Assembly (NCBI GenBank): GCA_025363505.1
Contig: JANYDV010000298.1
Span: 1-13,068 of the forward strand
Length of the DNA: 13,068 nucleotides
Direction of reading: 5' to 3'
Origin: Bacteroidota bacterium
Lineage (GTDB): Bacteria; Bacteroidota; Ignavibacteria; Palsa-1295
The notes below the pieces were generated by a model that worked only from the letters and a program-made list of their open reading frames with translations, was not told the origin of the DNA and did no database searches. Within the stretch, counting starts at the first letter, position 1; the number at the start of each line of letters is the position of its first letter. The position numbers were made by a program, and so were the translations under genes. Shown one piece after another: positions 5,986 to 13,068 of the stretch.

Positions 5986-7845
5986 TCAATGTGAGACGAC
6001 GAGCTGTTTTGTCGTGATATTACCACCGGCTTCGAAGCGAACGAAATAGACTCCGTTAGGGAGTGCGGCTGTTTCGCATTCAATCGAATATGAACCCATA
6101 TCATAACTACCCGAGGCAATTGTCGTCAGCTTTCTTCCGAGTAAGTCATAGACAGCAACATCAAGTGCTGAACGTTCGGTGATTGAGAAGTTGATGGTGC
6201 TTCGAGTTGCTGATGGGTTTGGTGTGGGATTGCCAACGGCAAACGACAACGAAGTTGTTAGGCGAACGTCATTCTTTGATGAGGTAAATGCGCCCGGTAT
6301 AAAAATGTTTGTACGCGATGCACCGTCGAAGTCAGTTGCAATAGTATTTGGAAGTGCGACCAGTGGTTCTTTCGGTTTATTCGGCAGATCGCTCCAGGTA
6401 AAATCAGGAATCGGGAAGACTGAAGCATTCACAATAGCTCCTCCGGTTGCAGGGTGGAAATCGTTGTTCTCAGGATTGGCTAAGAGCGGCTCTTGTTTAT
6501 GAATACTGTTGCCGGAATTAATAAGTGTTGCATTGCAGGTTGGGTTCGATGGCTGTGCCCCTGAAGTAGCAGTGATGCCAAGTGGTTTTGAGACACTGCC
6601 ATTCCAAATGATATTTCCTTTGATCTGAAGATCGTTATCAGTATTGGCGGGCTTTGGGCATGATGCATGCAAGAGGGCTTGCTTCGGTGCGTCAAAGACG
6701 AACTGACTCGAAGTTGTTTCGTAGCCTGTCGGGTTGTAGAATACGTTATTATAAATATAGAGATGGGTATTTGGTATCCATGCAACATCGTCATCGGTGT
6801 TATATGTATGGACGGTGCCCCAGGCACCGGAGTCGAGATATTCTTTGCAGGTTGGTTGCTGATCGAGAGCACTGCAGGTACGTTTACCCAAGCCAAGACT
6901 GATGAGCGACGGTGCATAGCCACCTACTTTATAGAGTGTGTTATAGGCGAATAAAATATCATAGCTGCCGTTGCAAACAAATGCTTGACTATCACATTGG
7001 GAAATAACATTATTAATCACCCGTATGGCGTACGCATCATAATGCACCCATGGCAGTGAGAAGCCATCGAGGGCTGCAACTCCGTTCGAGCCAATGTAGA
7101 CCGCATTCTTTGTCGTAGAACGAATAACATTGCGAGCCACCATAATATCTGCAGAACCATAATCGATGGCGATGCCATCGGCAGAGGAATTTTGTAATGT
7201 CGAGCGTATGATCTGACAATGTTGAGAGCCTGAAACATACAGATTTGCTCCATAAGCATTTGTAATGTTGCAATCTTCGATATAACAATTCTGACTGCCG
7301 GTCACACTGAGAGTATTCTGTGAAAGTAATATCTTTCCGGTGTCTTGTCCATTAATAGTACAATGACGAATAAGGATGTGATTGCTTCCAGAGCAACCGA
7401 TCGCATCAGCACCGCTGGTCGTTTCGATTATCAAATCGATCAAATAGAAGTAGCTACAATCGCTGATTGTCATTGACGGTAGCTTTGCTGTTCCTGCGCC
7501 ATCAGCCGCTTGGATGATCAAGGGAAATTTTGATGTACCTTCGTAAGAAGAATATGTCGGTGGGGAGTCATCACCCGGGTAGTCTCCTGCAACAAGCATA
7601 ATCTTGTAGCCTGTTGTTGTAAATGGCGACAGTGAGGGCACATTTGCCATTGCGAAGTTCAAGGTCTTATAGGCAAGTGCACGAGTGGTGCCATTATTTA
7701 CGTCTTTGCCGTTTATCGGGTCCACCCATATTTCTTTCACCGTAACCGTGCCGATATTATAATCGCTTTGCGCACGAATCGAACCGGAAGTAAATATGAC
7801 TATTACCAAAGAGCAATAGAAGAAACGAAATAATAATGTACCCAT
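5986..7845 (-). CDS. Secreted right-handed parallel beta-helix protein with T9SS type A sorting domain
   Basis: From the ATG at 7845 the product has 619 residues and a signal peptide (LLFRFFYCSLVIVIFTSGSI, ending at AQ). GAGAA stands about 6-10 bases upstream. An upstream in-frame start (7950) would bury the signal peptide. IWVDPINGKDVNNG near residue 40 and AYKTLNFAMANVP are typical openings of DUF1565/pectate-lyase-like beta-helices. Short repeats such as HILIRHCTI, NCYIEDCNI, HCQIIRSTL and DIMVARNVI are coils of the helix. The last ~85 residues, from VGNPTPNPSATRSTINFSI to TTKQLVVSH, are a T9SS type A sorting domain with VYDLLGRKL. The mature part holds about 13 cysteines, several in pairs, hinting at disulfides. 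It should be surface-bound or released; polysaccharide binding or cleavage is the common role of such folds, but no catalytic motif is identified. Confidence 0.87.
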   Translation of the reverse strand: MGTLLFRFFYCSLVIVIFTSGSIRAQSDYNIGTVTVKEIWVDPINGKDVNNGTTRALAYKTLNFAMANVPSLSPFTTTGYKIMLVAGDYPGDDSPPTYSSYEGTSKFPLIIQAADGAGTAKLPSMTISDCSYFYLIDLIIETTSGADAIGCSGSNHILIRHCTINGQDTGKILLSQNTLSVTGSQNCYIEDCNITNAYGANLYVSGSQHCQIIRSTLQNSSADGIAIDYGSADIMVARNVIRSTTKNAVYIGSNGVAALDGFSLPWVHYDAYAIRVINNVISQCDSQAFVCNGSYDILFAYNTLYKVGGYAPSLISLGLGKRTCSALDQQPTCKEYLDSGAWGTVHTYNTDDDVAWIPNTHLYIYNNVFYNPTGYETTSSQFVFDAPKQALLHASCPKPANTDNDLQIKGNIIWNGSVSKPLGITATSGAQPSNPTCNATLINSGNSIHKQEPLLANPENNDFHPATGGAIVNASVFPIPDFTWSDLPNKPKEPLVALPNTIATDFDGASRTNIFIPGAFTSSKNDVRLTTSLSFAVGNPTPNPSATRSTINFSITERSALDVAVYDLLGRKLTTIASGSYDMGSYSIECETAALPNGVYFVRFEAGGNITTKQLVVSH

Positions 7846-7964
7846 GGTCAGTTCTCTTTTAATGATATTTTCCCGATGACAACACAACAAACAGTCAGAA
7901 GAGGGATGGGGTGAGTAATGACTGCAAGAGAAAGATACGCAAGATGACAAAAAAACGTTCTCTC

Positions 7965-7999
7965 AAAAAAAAACTCCTGAGATGAGATCATCACAGGAG
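7965..7999 (-). terminator. Strong terminator-like hairpin, minus strand, with no minus-strand gene in front of it
   Basis: CTCCTG (7974-7979) pairs with CAGGAG (7994-7999), and inside it GATG (7981-7984) pairs with CATC (7989-7992) around an AGAT loop, with one A/A mismatch between the two stems. Nine A follow on the left (7965-7973), i.e. nine T directly after the stem on the minus strand. This is a textbook intrinsic terminator for transcription running leftwards. No recognised minus-strand gene lies to its right. It may stop antisense transcripts or act as an attenuator in the leader of the beta-helix gene, 120 bases before its ATG. Confidence 0.6.
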
Positions 8000-8011
8000 C
8001 TCTCTATCATG
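7994..8011 (+). promoter_or_regulatory. Ribosome-binding site of the Cys-rich gene, held in a hairpin arm
   Basis: AGGAG at 7995-7999 stands 9 bases before the ATG at 8009 and decides that start. It is the right arm of the 7974-7999 hairpin, so folding of a plus-strand transcript would hide it from the ribosome. If the transcript begins upstream of 7974 this could limit translation, as in simple RNA switches or thermometers. Confidence 0.4.
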
Positions 8012-8587
8012 AATGCTATAGTGGTTGTAAGTCCTTGTTATTTTGTTGCTGAAGTTGGTCTTGCTGAATTCGTCGTCGTTACATTTCTCGACCCCAAAAG
8101 CCTGACATATTCTTCTGGAATAGACAAAGATAATGGAAATTATAAAAAACCTTGTAGAGACTTATGCAAAGAAGTAAATATGCACGGGATTCAGGAAAAT
8201 TGCTATGCTTGTGAATATAAATGTAAATACGATGCTAATGGTAAACTATTAGGAAAAGCTTATGATAATGGTTCGGATTTGAAGACAAACCCGAAAAAAT
8301 TAGGCTGTTGCCCAGGAACCACTCTTGACTGTGCACCTCCAAAGGGTTCGTCAGTTATAGGCTCAACATGCCCAACTTGCGCACAGTGTGGTTGGTTCTG
8401 TGATTGTAGCCATGGGAAATGGAATTCTTTCCCGAGTTATGACGTATTTTTTCCAGGTTCTGATGTGGATGTACGCGATCTTGGGGTACCATGCTGCAAT
8501 GGGCAAGATCCGAAAAATCCCCCGCCTGTATCGCGAAAAGTTATTGATGATTGTTGGTACTTCTCGCAGTTTAATACACCATGCTGA
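8009..8587 (+). CDS. Cysteine-rich protein of unknown function (18 Cys in 192 residues)
   Basis: The start at 8009 is chosen because AGGAG stands at a good distance; an in-frame ATG at 7982 lies inside a hairpin and has no such site. The first 27 residues (from MNAIVVVSPCYFVAEVGLAE) are hydrophobic but lack the positive N-end and cleavage site of a normal signal peptide. The rest carries cysteines in clusters: KKPCRDLCKEV, NCYACEYKCKY, LGCCPGTTLDC, STCPTCAQCGWFCDC, VPCCNG and a C-terminal Cys. Two CC pairs each precede a Pro or Asn and a Gly. This suggests either many disulfides (if exported) or metal sites (if not). It is visibly AT-richer than its neighbours. It is divergent to the beta-helix gene and 69 bases before a lipoprotein gene. 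I recognise no family. Confidence 0.68.
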   Translation: MNAIVVVSPCYFVAEVGLAEFVVVTFLDPKSLTYSSGIDKDNGNYKKPCRDLCKEVNMHGIQENCYACEYKCKYDANGKLLGKAYDNGSDLKTNPKKLGCCPGTTLDCAPPKGSSVIGSTCPTCAQCGWFCDCSHGKWNSFPSYDVFFPGSDVDVRDLGVPCCNGQDPKNPPPVSRKVIDDCWYFSQFNTPC

Positions 8588-8656
8588 AAAAAACAATCAG
8601 AATCTTAGTTTGACTACGTTTTGTTGGATTAAGCGAGAAATATTAAAGGGAATAAT

Positions 8657-9379
8657 ATGAAAAGGAAAATATTCACAAAACGCTGCATCTTCTTTTTACT
8701 TTTTTTGTCTTATCTCGGGTGCCAAACTGCACCAGAGCATTTAGTTTTTAATGTTAATCAACCCAAAGTTGGGAGCGCATTCTCATTTACGAACACACCC
8801 TTTAATAAAAATCGCTTGCCTTTCCCTGATTCAGTCATTGCAACAAATGACTTAGTCCTCGAAACTGGTTTAATAAAATTTGGGAAGTCAAATGTAACGC
8901 ATATACTTTATACAGACCAAACGAATAATATACAAGCAGATCAATACATAAATTATGAATCCGATGGTGATGTTTCCTTATTCTTAGATTCACCTGTTTT
9001 TAAGTGGCTTACTTTTCCTATAAAGAGTAGATCTTCCGTCGAAGAACAAACGAGTGTGGATTTTTTGCTTCTTGATAGTGTAATAGGTGGAATTCATATC
9101 GTTGCATCCGATAATTTGGGCAGAAGATACATCGACCCAATTAAAGACCCTAACTACCCCTCATTGGGTGGTCCACAAATAGCAATAGACGAGACAACTA
9201 TCATATCACGGATCGGTCCTGGATTTACGCAAAATGATACTTGCGAGGTGCAATGGTTTTTCGACGCAGGTATCGGTTATTTTTATAATGTTCATTTTAG
9301 GGGCTTTGGTTCAGCTTACACTGGCTATGTAAATTTGAATAATTTAAATAGATCCATTATTGGATACATGTTAAAATAA
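8657..9379 (+). CDS. Hypothetical lipoprotein
   Basis: The 240-residue product begins with a lipoprotein signal: basic MKRKIFTKR, a hydrophobic core (CIFFLLFLSYL) and YLGC with the putative lipidated Cys22. The lipobox is slightly off the usual L-A/S-G-C. AAAGGG stands about 6 bases before the ATG. The mature part is rich in Asn, Asp, Ser and Thr, with alternating hydrophobic residues (THILYTDQT, FLLLDSVIGGIHIVAS, YFYNVHFRGFGSAYTGYVNL) as in beta-sheet envelope proteins. No catalytic motif or known domain is recognised. It should sit in the inner or outer membrane, facing the periplasm or the outside. It follows the Cys-rich gene by 69 bases in the same direction and shares its AT-rich composition, so the two may form a unit. 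An A-run and T-run around 9378-9400 may give a weak terminator. Confidence 0.72.
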   Translation: MKRKIFTKRCIFFLLFLSYLGCQTAPEHLVFNVNQPKVGSAFSFTNTPFNKNRLPFPDSVIATNDLVLETGLIKFGKSNVTHILYTDQTNNIQADQYINYESDGDVSLFLDSPVFKWLTFPIKSRSSVEEQTSVDFLLLDSVIGGIHIVASDNLGRRYIDPIKDPNYPSLGGPQIAIDETTIISRIGPGFTQNDTCEVQWFFDAGIGYFYNVHFRGFGSAYTGYVNLNNLNRSIIGYMLK

Positions 9380-9505
9380 AAAACTACGGCTTATTTTTTT
9401 AGAATGTTCAGTTTTCTAACTTACTAATTCCAGTCGAAAAACATAAGTTTCGGAGCCTATTCAGTAGATCAGTTTGTTATACAACCCTTCAGGACAAATA
9501 TACGT

Positions 9506-9856
9506 ATGTGGGAGCCGATCATTGAAGAATCTGAGTTTCAAAAAAATGGGATTCTTTGCTGTCATATTCAAGGTAAAAAATTGCTCGTAGTGCGTGATGG
9601 CACCACGCTTTATAGTTGTGGAGCGATCTGCCCTCATCAGGGAGTTTCGATGGAGAATGGTTTAGTGTTTGATGAAGAAATCACCTGTATCGAGCATTCA
9701 TGGACATTTTCCCTAAGAACCGGTGAACTGACATATCCGGGCAATGGTCCGAGAATACCAATCTATCCCATTCGTGTTCATAATGGGATGATCGAGGTAG
9801 AAGTACCTCAAGCGGAGATAGCCACAAACAGCACGGATGAATATTCGGAGTATTAA
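9506..9856 (+). CDS. Rieske [2Fe-2S] ferredoxin-like protein
   Basis: The 116-residue protein has the full Rieske cluster-binding set: CPH (Cys42, His44), 16 residues, then CIEH (Cys61, His64), followed by SWTFSLRTGEL as in ferredoxin components of aromatic-ring dioxygenases and in the small subunit of NADH-nitrite reductase. No signal peptide or membrane helix is present, so it is a soluble cytoplasmic electron carrier. The last ~15 residues (acidic, ending EYSEY) go beyond the domain. AGGA stands about 8-11 bases before the ATG. No oxygenase, nitrite reductase or ferredoxin reductase is in the window, so its partner is unknown. The gene follows the lipoprotein after 126 bases, probably with its own promoter, and is followed by a bioB ruin. 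Confidence 0.9.
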   Translation: MWEPIIEESEFQKNGILCCHIQGKKLLVVRDGTTLYSCGAICPHQGVSMENGLVFDEEITCIEHSWTFSLRTGELTYPGNGPRIPIYPIRVHNGMIEVEVPQAEIATNSTDEYSEY

Positions 9857-9915
9857 CGATTGGAACCCTGTAACCTTGGGAATGTTAATTGTTGTATGAT
9901 TACCTTAGACTCCGT

Positions 9916-10281
9916 TCGCTTAATATGGAAGTATGCACAACTCTCGGAATGCTGAGTAAGCCGCAAGCTGAGAAATTGAAAGGTGCAGGTTTGACTGCCT
10001 ACAATCATAATCTCGATAGTTCCGAGTAGTTTTATGGTCAAATAATTCGTACTCGCGAATATGAAGACAGGCTTCGTACATTAGAAAATGTTCGCAGTAG
10101 CGGGCTGTCAGTTTGTTGTGGCGGAATTTTGGGAATGGGTGAGACCGATGAAGATCGAATACAATTTTTGCATACAATTTTTCGCGTGGCTTATAGATTG
10201 CAACAGCCACTTTCGCCACACCTATCAGCGAGATTAGATGGAGTTGAGATAATGCGGAACCCTCTCGCTTTGCAAACGTTG
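9916..10281 (+). pseudogene. bioB: Decayed internal fragment of biotin synthase
   Basis: One reading frame contains clear biotin-synthase sequence: MEVCTTLGML, AGLTAYNHNLDSSE, FYGQIIRTREYEDRLRTLE, and LSVCCGGILGMGETDEDR. BioB is the radical-SAM enzyme that adds sulfur to dethiobiotin. The fragment keeps counterparts of two [2Fe-2S] ligands (Cys in MEVC and VCCGG) but lacks the N-terminal third with the CxxxCxxC motif for the [4Fe-4S] cluster. A TAG at 10027-10029 interrupts it where family members have Glu, consistent with GAG to TAG. After GETDEDRIQFL the sequence jumps to HTIFRVAYRL and LSARLDG, which I align with the later TIAVAR/VRLSAGR region, implying an in-frame deletion of roughly 35-40 codons. 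Nothing of the N-terminal part is found before it. It cannot make a working enzyme. Edges are approximate. Confidence 0.82.
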
Positions 10282-10291
10282 AAAACGGCGC

Positions 10292-11758
10292 GTGAATAGA
10301 ATAAACTTACATATCACCGAGCCATTGCTCTTTGCTGTCGGGCAAATAGCCGATGCTGCCGAGATTGAAGCATACGTCGTGGGCGGATTTGTCCGTGATG
10401 CTTTGCTTGGTCGTGGCAATGATCGCGATATTGATATTACTGTGCTTGGTGATGGTGTCGAGTTTGCAAAACGTGTTGCGGCAGAATTTCCGGATTCTCA
10501 TCTTGCCGTGTTTGAAAAATTTCGCACTGCAATGGTGGAGATTGGCGAAGTCAAATTGGAATTTGTTGGTGCACGGAAAGAGTCGTACCGCTCCACTTCA
10601 CGCAAGCCAATCACCGAAGAAGGCACGCTCGAAGATGATCTTGCACGTCGTGATTTTACGGTTAATGCGCTGGCAGCAAGTTTAAATACTAACACATTCG
10701 GTGAAATCATTGATCGATATCATGGATTGCTCGATCTTGAAGTAAAAACCCTTCGCACTCCGCTTGATCCGAAAGTCACGTTTGAAGATGATCCGCTCCG
10801 CATGATGCGCGCCGCACGTTTCGCCGCTCAACTTGAGTTTATGATCGTACCCGAAGCGTTGGAAGCAATGCAGGAAATGCGCGAACGCATTTCGATCGTT
10901 TCGCAAGAACGCATCACCGATGAGTTTATGAAAATACTTGATTCGCGCCGACCGAGTCTGGGTATTAATATTTTATTCGATACCGGGTTGCTCAATCTTG
11001 TGTTTTCCGAAGTCGCAAATCTTTCGGGAGTGGATCTTGTAAGTGTCGGTGTGCAAGAGTATGCTCATAAAGATGTTTTTAAGCACACTATGCGTGTCGT
11101 TGATAATGCGGCTGAGATGACCGATAACGTATGGCTCCGTTTTGCGGCATTGCTGCACGATGTTGCAAAACCTCGCACAAAATCTTTTCGCGAAGGATAT
11201 GGCTGGACGTTTTATGGACACGATATTGTCGGTGCTCGTTGGGTCGAGAAGATTTTTCGTCGAATGAAATTGCCGCTTGATGCGGCGAAGTATGTCGAGA
11301 AATTAGTGCGCTTACATATGCGCCCAATGGCATTGGTAGATGAAGGTGTCGGCGATAGTGCTGTTAGACGTGTGCTCTTTGAAGCCGGTGAGGAGATAGA
11401 AGATTTGATGACACTCTGCCGAGCAGACATCACTTCGAAAAACCCAAAGCTCAGCAAAAAGTATCAGAGCAATTACGATCAGGTCTGGAGCAAGATGCAG
11501 GAGGTTGAAGAAAAAGACCAAATGCGCGCGTTTCAGTCGCCGGTGCGTGGTGAAGAAATTATGGAAATCACGGGGATGCCACCATCAAAAACAATTGGTT
11601 TAATTAAGACTGCCGTCGAGAATGCCATACTTGATGGTATCATCGCTAACGATTACGAAGCCGCAAAAGTATATATGCTCTCGATCAAGGACGAGATTAT
11701 TGCCGCCAACCCGCCGAGCGAACGAGAGAAATCGAGAATAGCACCACCGCAACAGTAA
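10292..11758 (+). CDS. cca: CCA-adding tRNA nucleotidyltransferase with HD domain
   Basis: The 488-residue protein is a class II polynucleotide adenylyltransferase-type enzyme. The head domain shows AYVVGGFVRDALLGR (27-41) with the GG and RD motifs, the metal-binding DID (46-48), and the nucleotide-selection region RRDFTVNALA (119-128). HKDVFKHTMRVVD (259-271), LLHDVAK (287-293) and GHDIVGARW (309-317) form the HD phosphohydrolase-type domain seen in this subfamily. The enzyme adds or repairs the 3' CCA of tRNAs; the HD part may trim 2',3'-cyclic phosphates. Length is normal. The start is a GTG at 10292: the frame has a stop at 10280-10282 and no other start before the conserved VGG region. 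No ribosome-binding site is visible, and the start lies within the last bases of the bioB ruin. A pure poly(A) polymerase role is less likely but not excluded. It is followed by purB after 92 bases. Confidence 0.9.
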   Translation: MNRINLHITEPLLFAVGQIADAAEIEAYVVGGFVRDALLGRGNDRDIDITVLGDGVEFAKRVAAEFPDSHLAVFEKFRTAMVEIGEVKLEFVGARKESYRSTSRKPITEEGTLEDDLARRDFTVNALAASLNTNTFGEIIDRYHGLLDLEVKTLRTPLDPKVTFEDDPLRMMRAARFAAQLEFMIVPEALEAMQEMRERISIVSQERITDEFMKILDSRRPSLGINILFDTGLLNLVFSEVANLSGVDLVSVGVQEYAHKDVFKHTMRVVDNAAEMTDNVWLRFAALLHDVAKPRTKSFREGYGWTFYGHDIVGARWVEKIFRRMKLPLDAAKYVEKLVRLHMRPMALVDEGVGDSAVRRVLFEAGEEIEDLMTLCRADITSKNPKLSKKYQSNYDQVWSKMQEVEEKDQMRAFQSPVRGEEIMEITGMPPSKTIGLIKTAVENAILDGIIANDYEAAKVYMLSIKDEIIAANPPSEREKSRIAPPQQ

Positions 11759-11850
11759 TGATTGATGACCGAATTGTCATTATTGCGTGTTTATGTGATT
11801 TGGAGATTTGCAGAATTTTGATTCAATACTGAAAGCATGACACCACTACT

Positions 11851-13068
11851 ATGATCCAACGTTACACCCGCCCCGAAATGGGGGCAATCTGGACTGACGA
11901 GAACCGATTCAAGATTTGGCTCGAAATAGAATTGCTGGCTTGTGAGCAGCAGGAAACGCTTGGGATTATCCCGAGTGGTACGACAGCGGGTATTCGCAAA
12001 ACAGCGAGGTTCGAGACTAATCGTGTGCTTGAAATTGAAGAAGAGACGAAGCACGATGTAATCGCATTCCTGACGAATGTTGCGGAATATGTCGGTCCCG
12101 ACTCACGATTCATTCATTTAGGAATGACTTCGAGCGATGTCGTTGATACCGCTTTTTCGGTTCAGTGCAAACAAGCGGGCGAACGCCTCCTTACGGGGAT
12201 AGATTTATTAATCGCTGCTTTGGGCAAACGTGCTCGTGAGCATAAATATACTCCGTGTATCGGTAGAACCCATGGCATTCATGCCGAGCCGTTAACATTT
12301 GGTTTAAAGCTTGCGGTATTTTACGCAGAGATAACCCGTTGCCGCGAACGAATGGCTCATGCGGTTCAAACGATTTCGGCAGGAAAAATTTCCGGTGCTG
12401 TCGGGACATTTGAACATCTTGATCCAAGCGTTGAAGAATATGTCTGTACCAAATTGGGCTTAACTCCGGCACCGATCTCGACTCAAATAATCCAGCGCGA
12501 CCGTCACGCTGAATATTTTACGACCATTGCACTTGTCGGTGCAAGTCTCGAAAAACTGGCGATCGAGCTACGACATTTGCAACGCACAGAAGTTCGCGAG
12601 GCAGAAGAATTTTTCTCGAAAGGACAAAAAGGCTCTTCGGCAATGCCACATAAGCGCAATCCTATTACCATGGAGCGTGTGACCGGTTTAGCACGATTGC
12701 TTCGTGGATACGCCGCAACAGCAATGGAAAATGTGGCACTTTGGCACGAGCGCGATATTAGCCATAGCTCGACCGAACGTGTGATAGGACCCGATGCTAC
12801 GATCACCCTTGACTATATGCTGTTCTTGATGACCAAAACAATTGAGACGATGTATATCTATCCCGAAGCAATGCAGCGAAATCTTGACCTCACCCGTGGG
12901 TTGGTCTTTTCGCAACCGGTAATGCTGCTGCTTGCCAAAAGCGGGCTTTCACGAGAAGAAAGTTACAAAATCGTCCAGGGCAACGCTATGAAAGTATGGG
13001 AGCTTGCCGCTGAGGGCAAAGATGCGCATATTACCTTCAGATCACTCCTTGAAAAAGACCCTATAATA
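11851..13068 (+). CDS. purB: Adenylosuccinate lyase, C-terminus cut by window edge
   Basis: An ATG at 11851 opens 406 codons that run off the right edge without a stop. The protein matches the B. subtilis type of PurB (about 430 residues), so only some 25-30 residues are missing. Landmarks are MIQRYTRPEM at the start, KHDV with His68, HLGMTSSDVVDT (89-100), GRTHGIHAEP (138-147) with His141, and the flexible signature loop GSSAMPHKRNP (261-271). His68, His141 and the loop serine are the residues known to act in catalysis. PurB splits succinyl groups as fumarate from SAICAR and from adenylosuccinate, in inosine and AMP synthesis; it is a cytoplasmic tetramer. A nearer upstream ATG (11837) leads to a stop after five codons. 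No ribosome-binding site is evident in the 92-base gap. It is probably transcribed with or just after cca. Confidence 0.96.
   Translation, partial: MIQRYTRPEMGAIWTDENRFKIWLEIELLACEQQETLGIIPSGTTAGIRKTARFETNRVLEIEEETKHDVIAFLTNVAEYVGPDSRFIHLGMTSSDVVDTAFSVQCKQAGERLLTGIDLLIAALGKRAREHKYTPCIGRTHGIHAEPLTFGLKLAVFYAEITRCRERMAHAVQTISAGKISGAVGTFEHLDPSVEEYVCTKLGLTPAPISTQIIQRDRHAEYFTTIALVGASLEKLAIELRHLQRTEVREAEEFFSKGQKGSSAMPHKRNPITMERVTGLARLLRGYAATAMENVALWHERDISHSSTERVIGPDATITLDYMLFLMTKTIETMYIYPEAMQRNLDLTRGLVFSQPVMLLLAKSGLSREESYKIVQGNAMKVWELAAEGKDAHITFRSLLEKDPII

Noticed and set aside
7922..8008. Extension of the Cys-rich protein upstream of 8009
   Set aside because: The frame is open back to 7922, but the only standard start (ATG 7982) is inside a hairpin with no ribosome-binding site, and the added residues are low-complexity and polar.
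9474..9504. TTGTTA and TATACG as a promoter for the Rieske gene
   Set aside because: The -10-like box ends two bases before the ATG, so transcription would begin inside the gene.
9920..10219. Minus-strand 99-codon frame in the gap between the Rieske gene and cca
   Set aside because: The plus strand here reads as biotin-synthase sequence; the minus frame is its mirror and has no family features.
11759..11850. TGATGAC/GTCATTA stem after cca as a terminator
   Set aside because: The stem is short and includes a G-T pair, and no proper T-run follows; cca and purB may be co-transcribed.
1..13068. CRISPR array, tRNA or rRNA genes, insertion sequence, toxin-antitoxin or phage genes
   Set aside because: No regularly spaced repeats, tRNA-like cloverleaf, transposase/integrase motif or phage protein was seen on either strand by eye.

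Overview
The window looks like a chromosomal piece from a Bacteroidota/Chlorobiota-type (FCB group) bacterium. The strongest sign is two secreted proteins that end in type IX secretion (T9SS) type A sorting domains. Weak or absent Shine-Dalgarno sites before several minus-strand genes fit the same group. A free-living Chlorobiota/Ignavibacteria/Kapaibacterium-like organism is a reasonable guess, but the sequence does not fix the lineage.

Left part (1-7845): all recognised genes lie on the minus strand. From right to left they are a Cys-containing parallel beta-helix T9SS cargo, a stand-alone DsbD/ScsB-type N-terminal periplasmic domain, a redoxin with a Cys-Pro-Phe site and a C-terminal Cys, an Asp-box (BNR-like) T9SS cargo, TrmO (tRNA m6t6A37 methyltransferase), a MarR-family regulator with a VOC protein 12 bases behind it, and the first ~100 codons of a ClC-family chloride channel/transporter cut by the window edge. 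Hairpins mark transcript ends behind the beta-helix gene and, less clearly, behind the redoxin.

Middle part (7965-9379): a visibly AT-richer plus-strand pair of unknown genes. One encodes a protein with 18 cysteines, the other a lipoprotein. In front of the Cys-rich gene a strong hairpin has two possible roles: it carries the only good ribosome-binding site of that gene in one arm, and read on the other strand it is an almost ideal intrinsic terminator.

Right part (9506-13068): plus-strand genes of core metabolism. They are a small Rieske [2Fe-2S] ferredoxin, a decayed internal piece of biotin synthase (bioB) with an amber stop and an apparent internal deletion, an HD-domain CCA-adding tRNA nucleotidyltransferase, and adenylosuccinate lyase (purB, missing only its last residues at the window edge).

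No complete new defence or mobile system is visible. The parts most worth a second look are the Cys-rich/lipoprotein pair with its dual-purpose hairpin, the two-gene thiol-redox unit between Cys-bearing secreted proteins, the bioB ruin, and a set of unexplained inverted and direct repeats around the marR-VOC pair.
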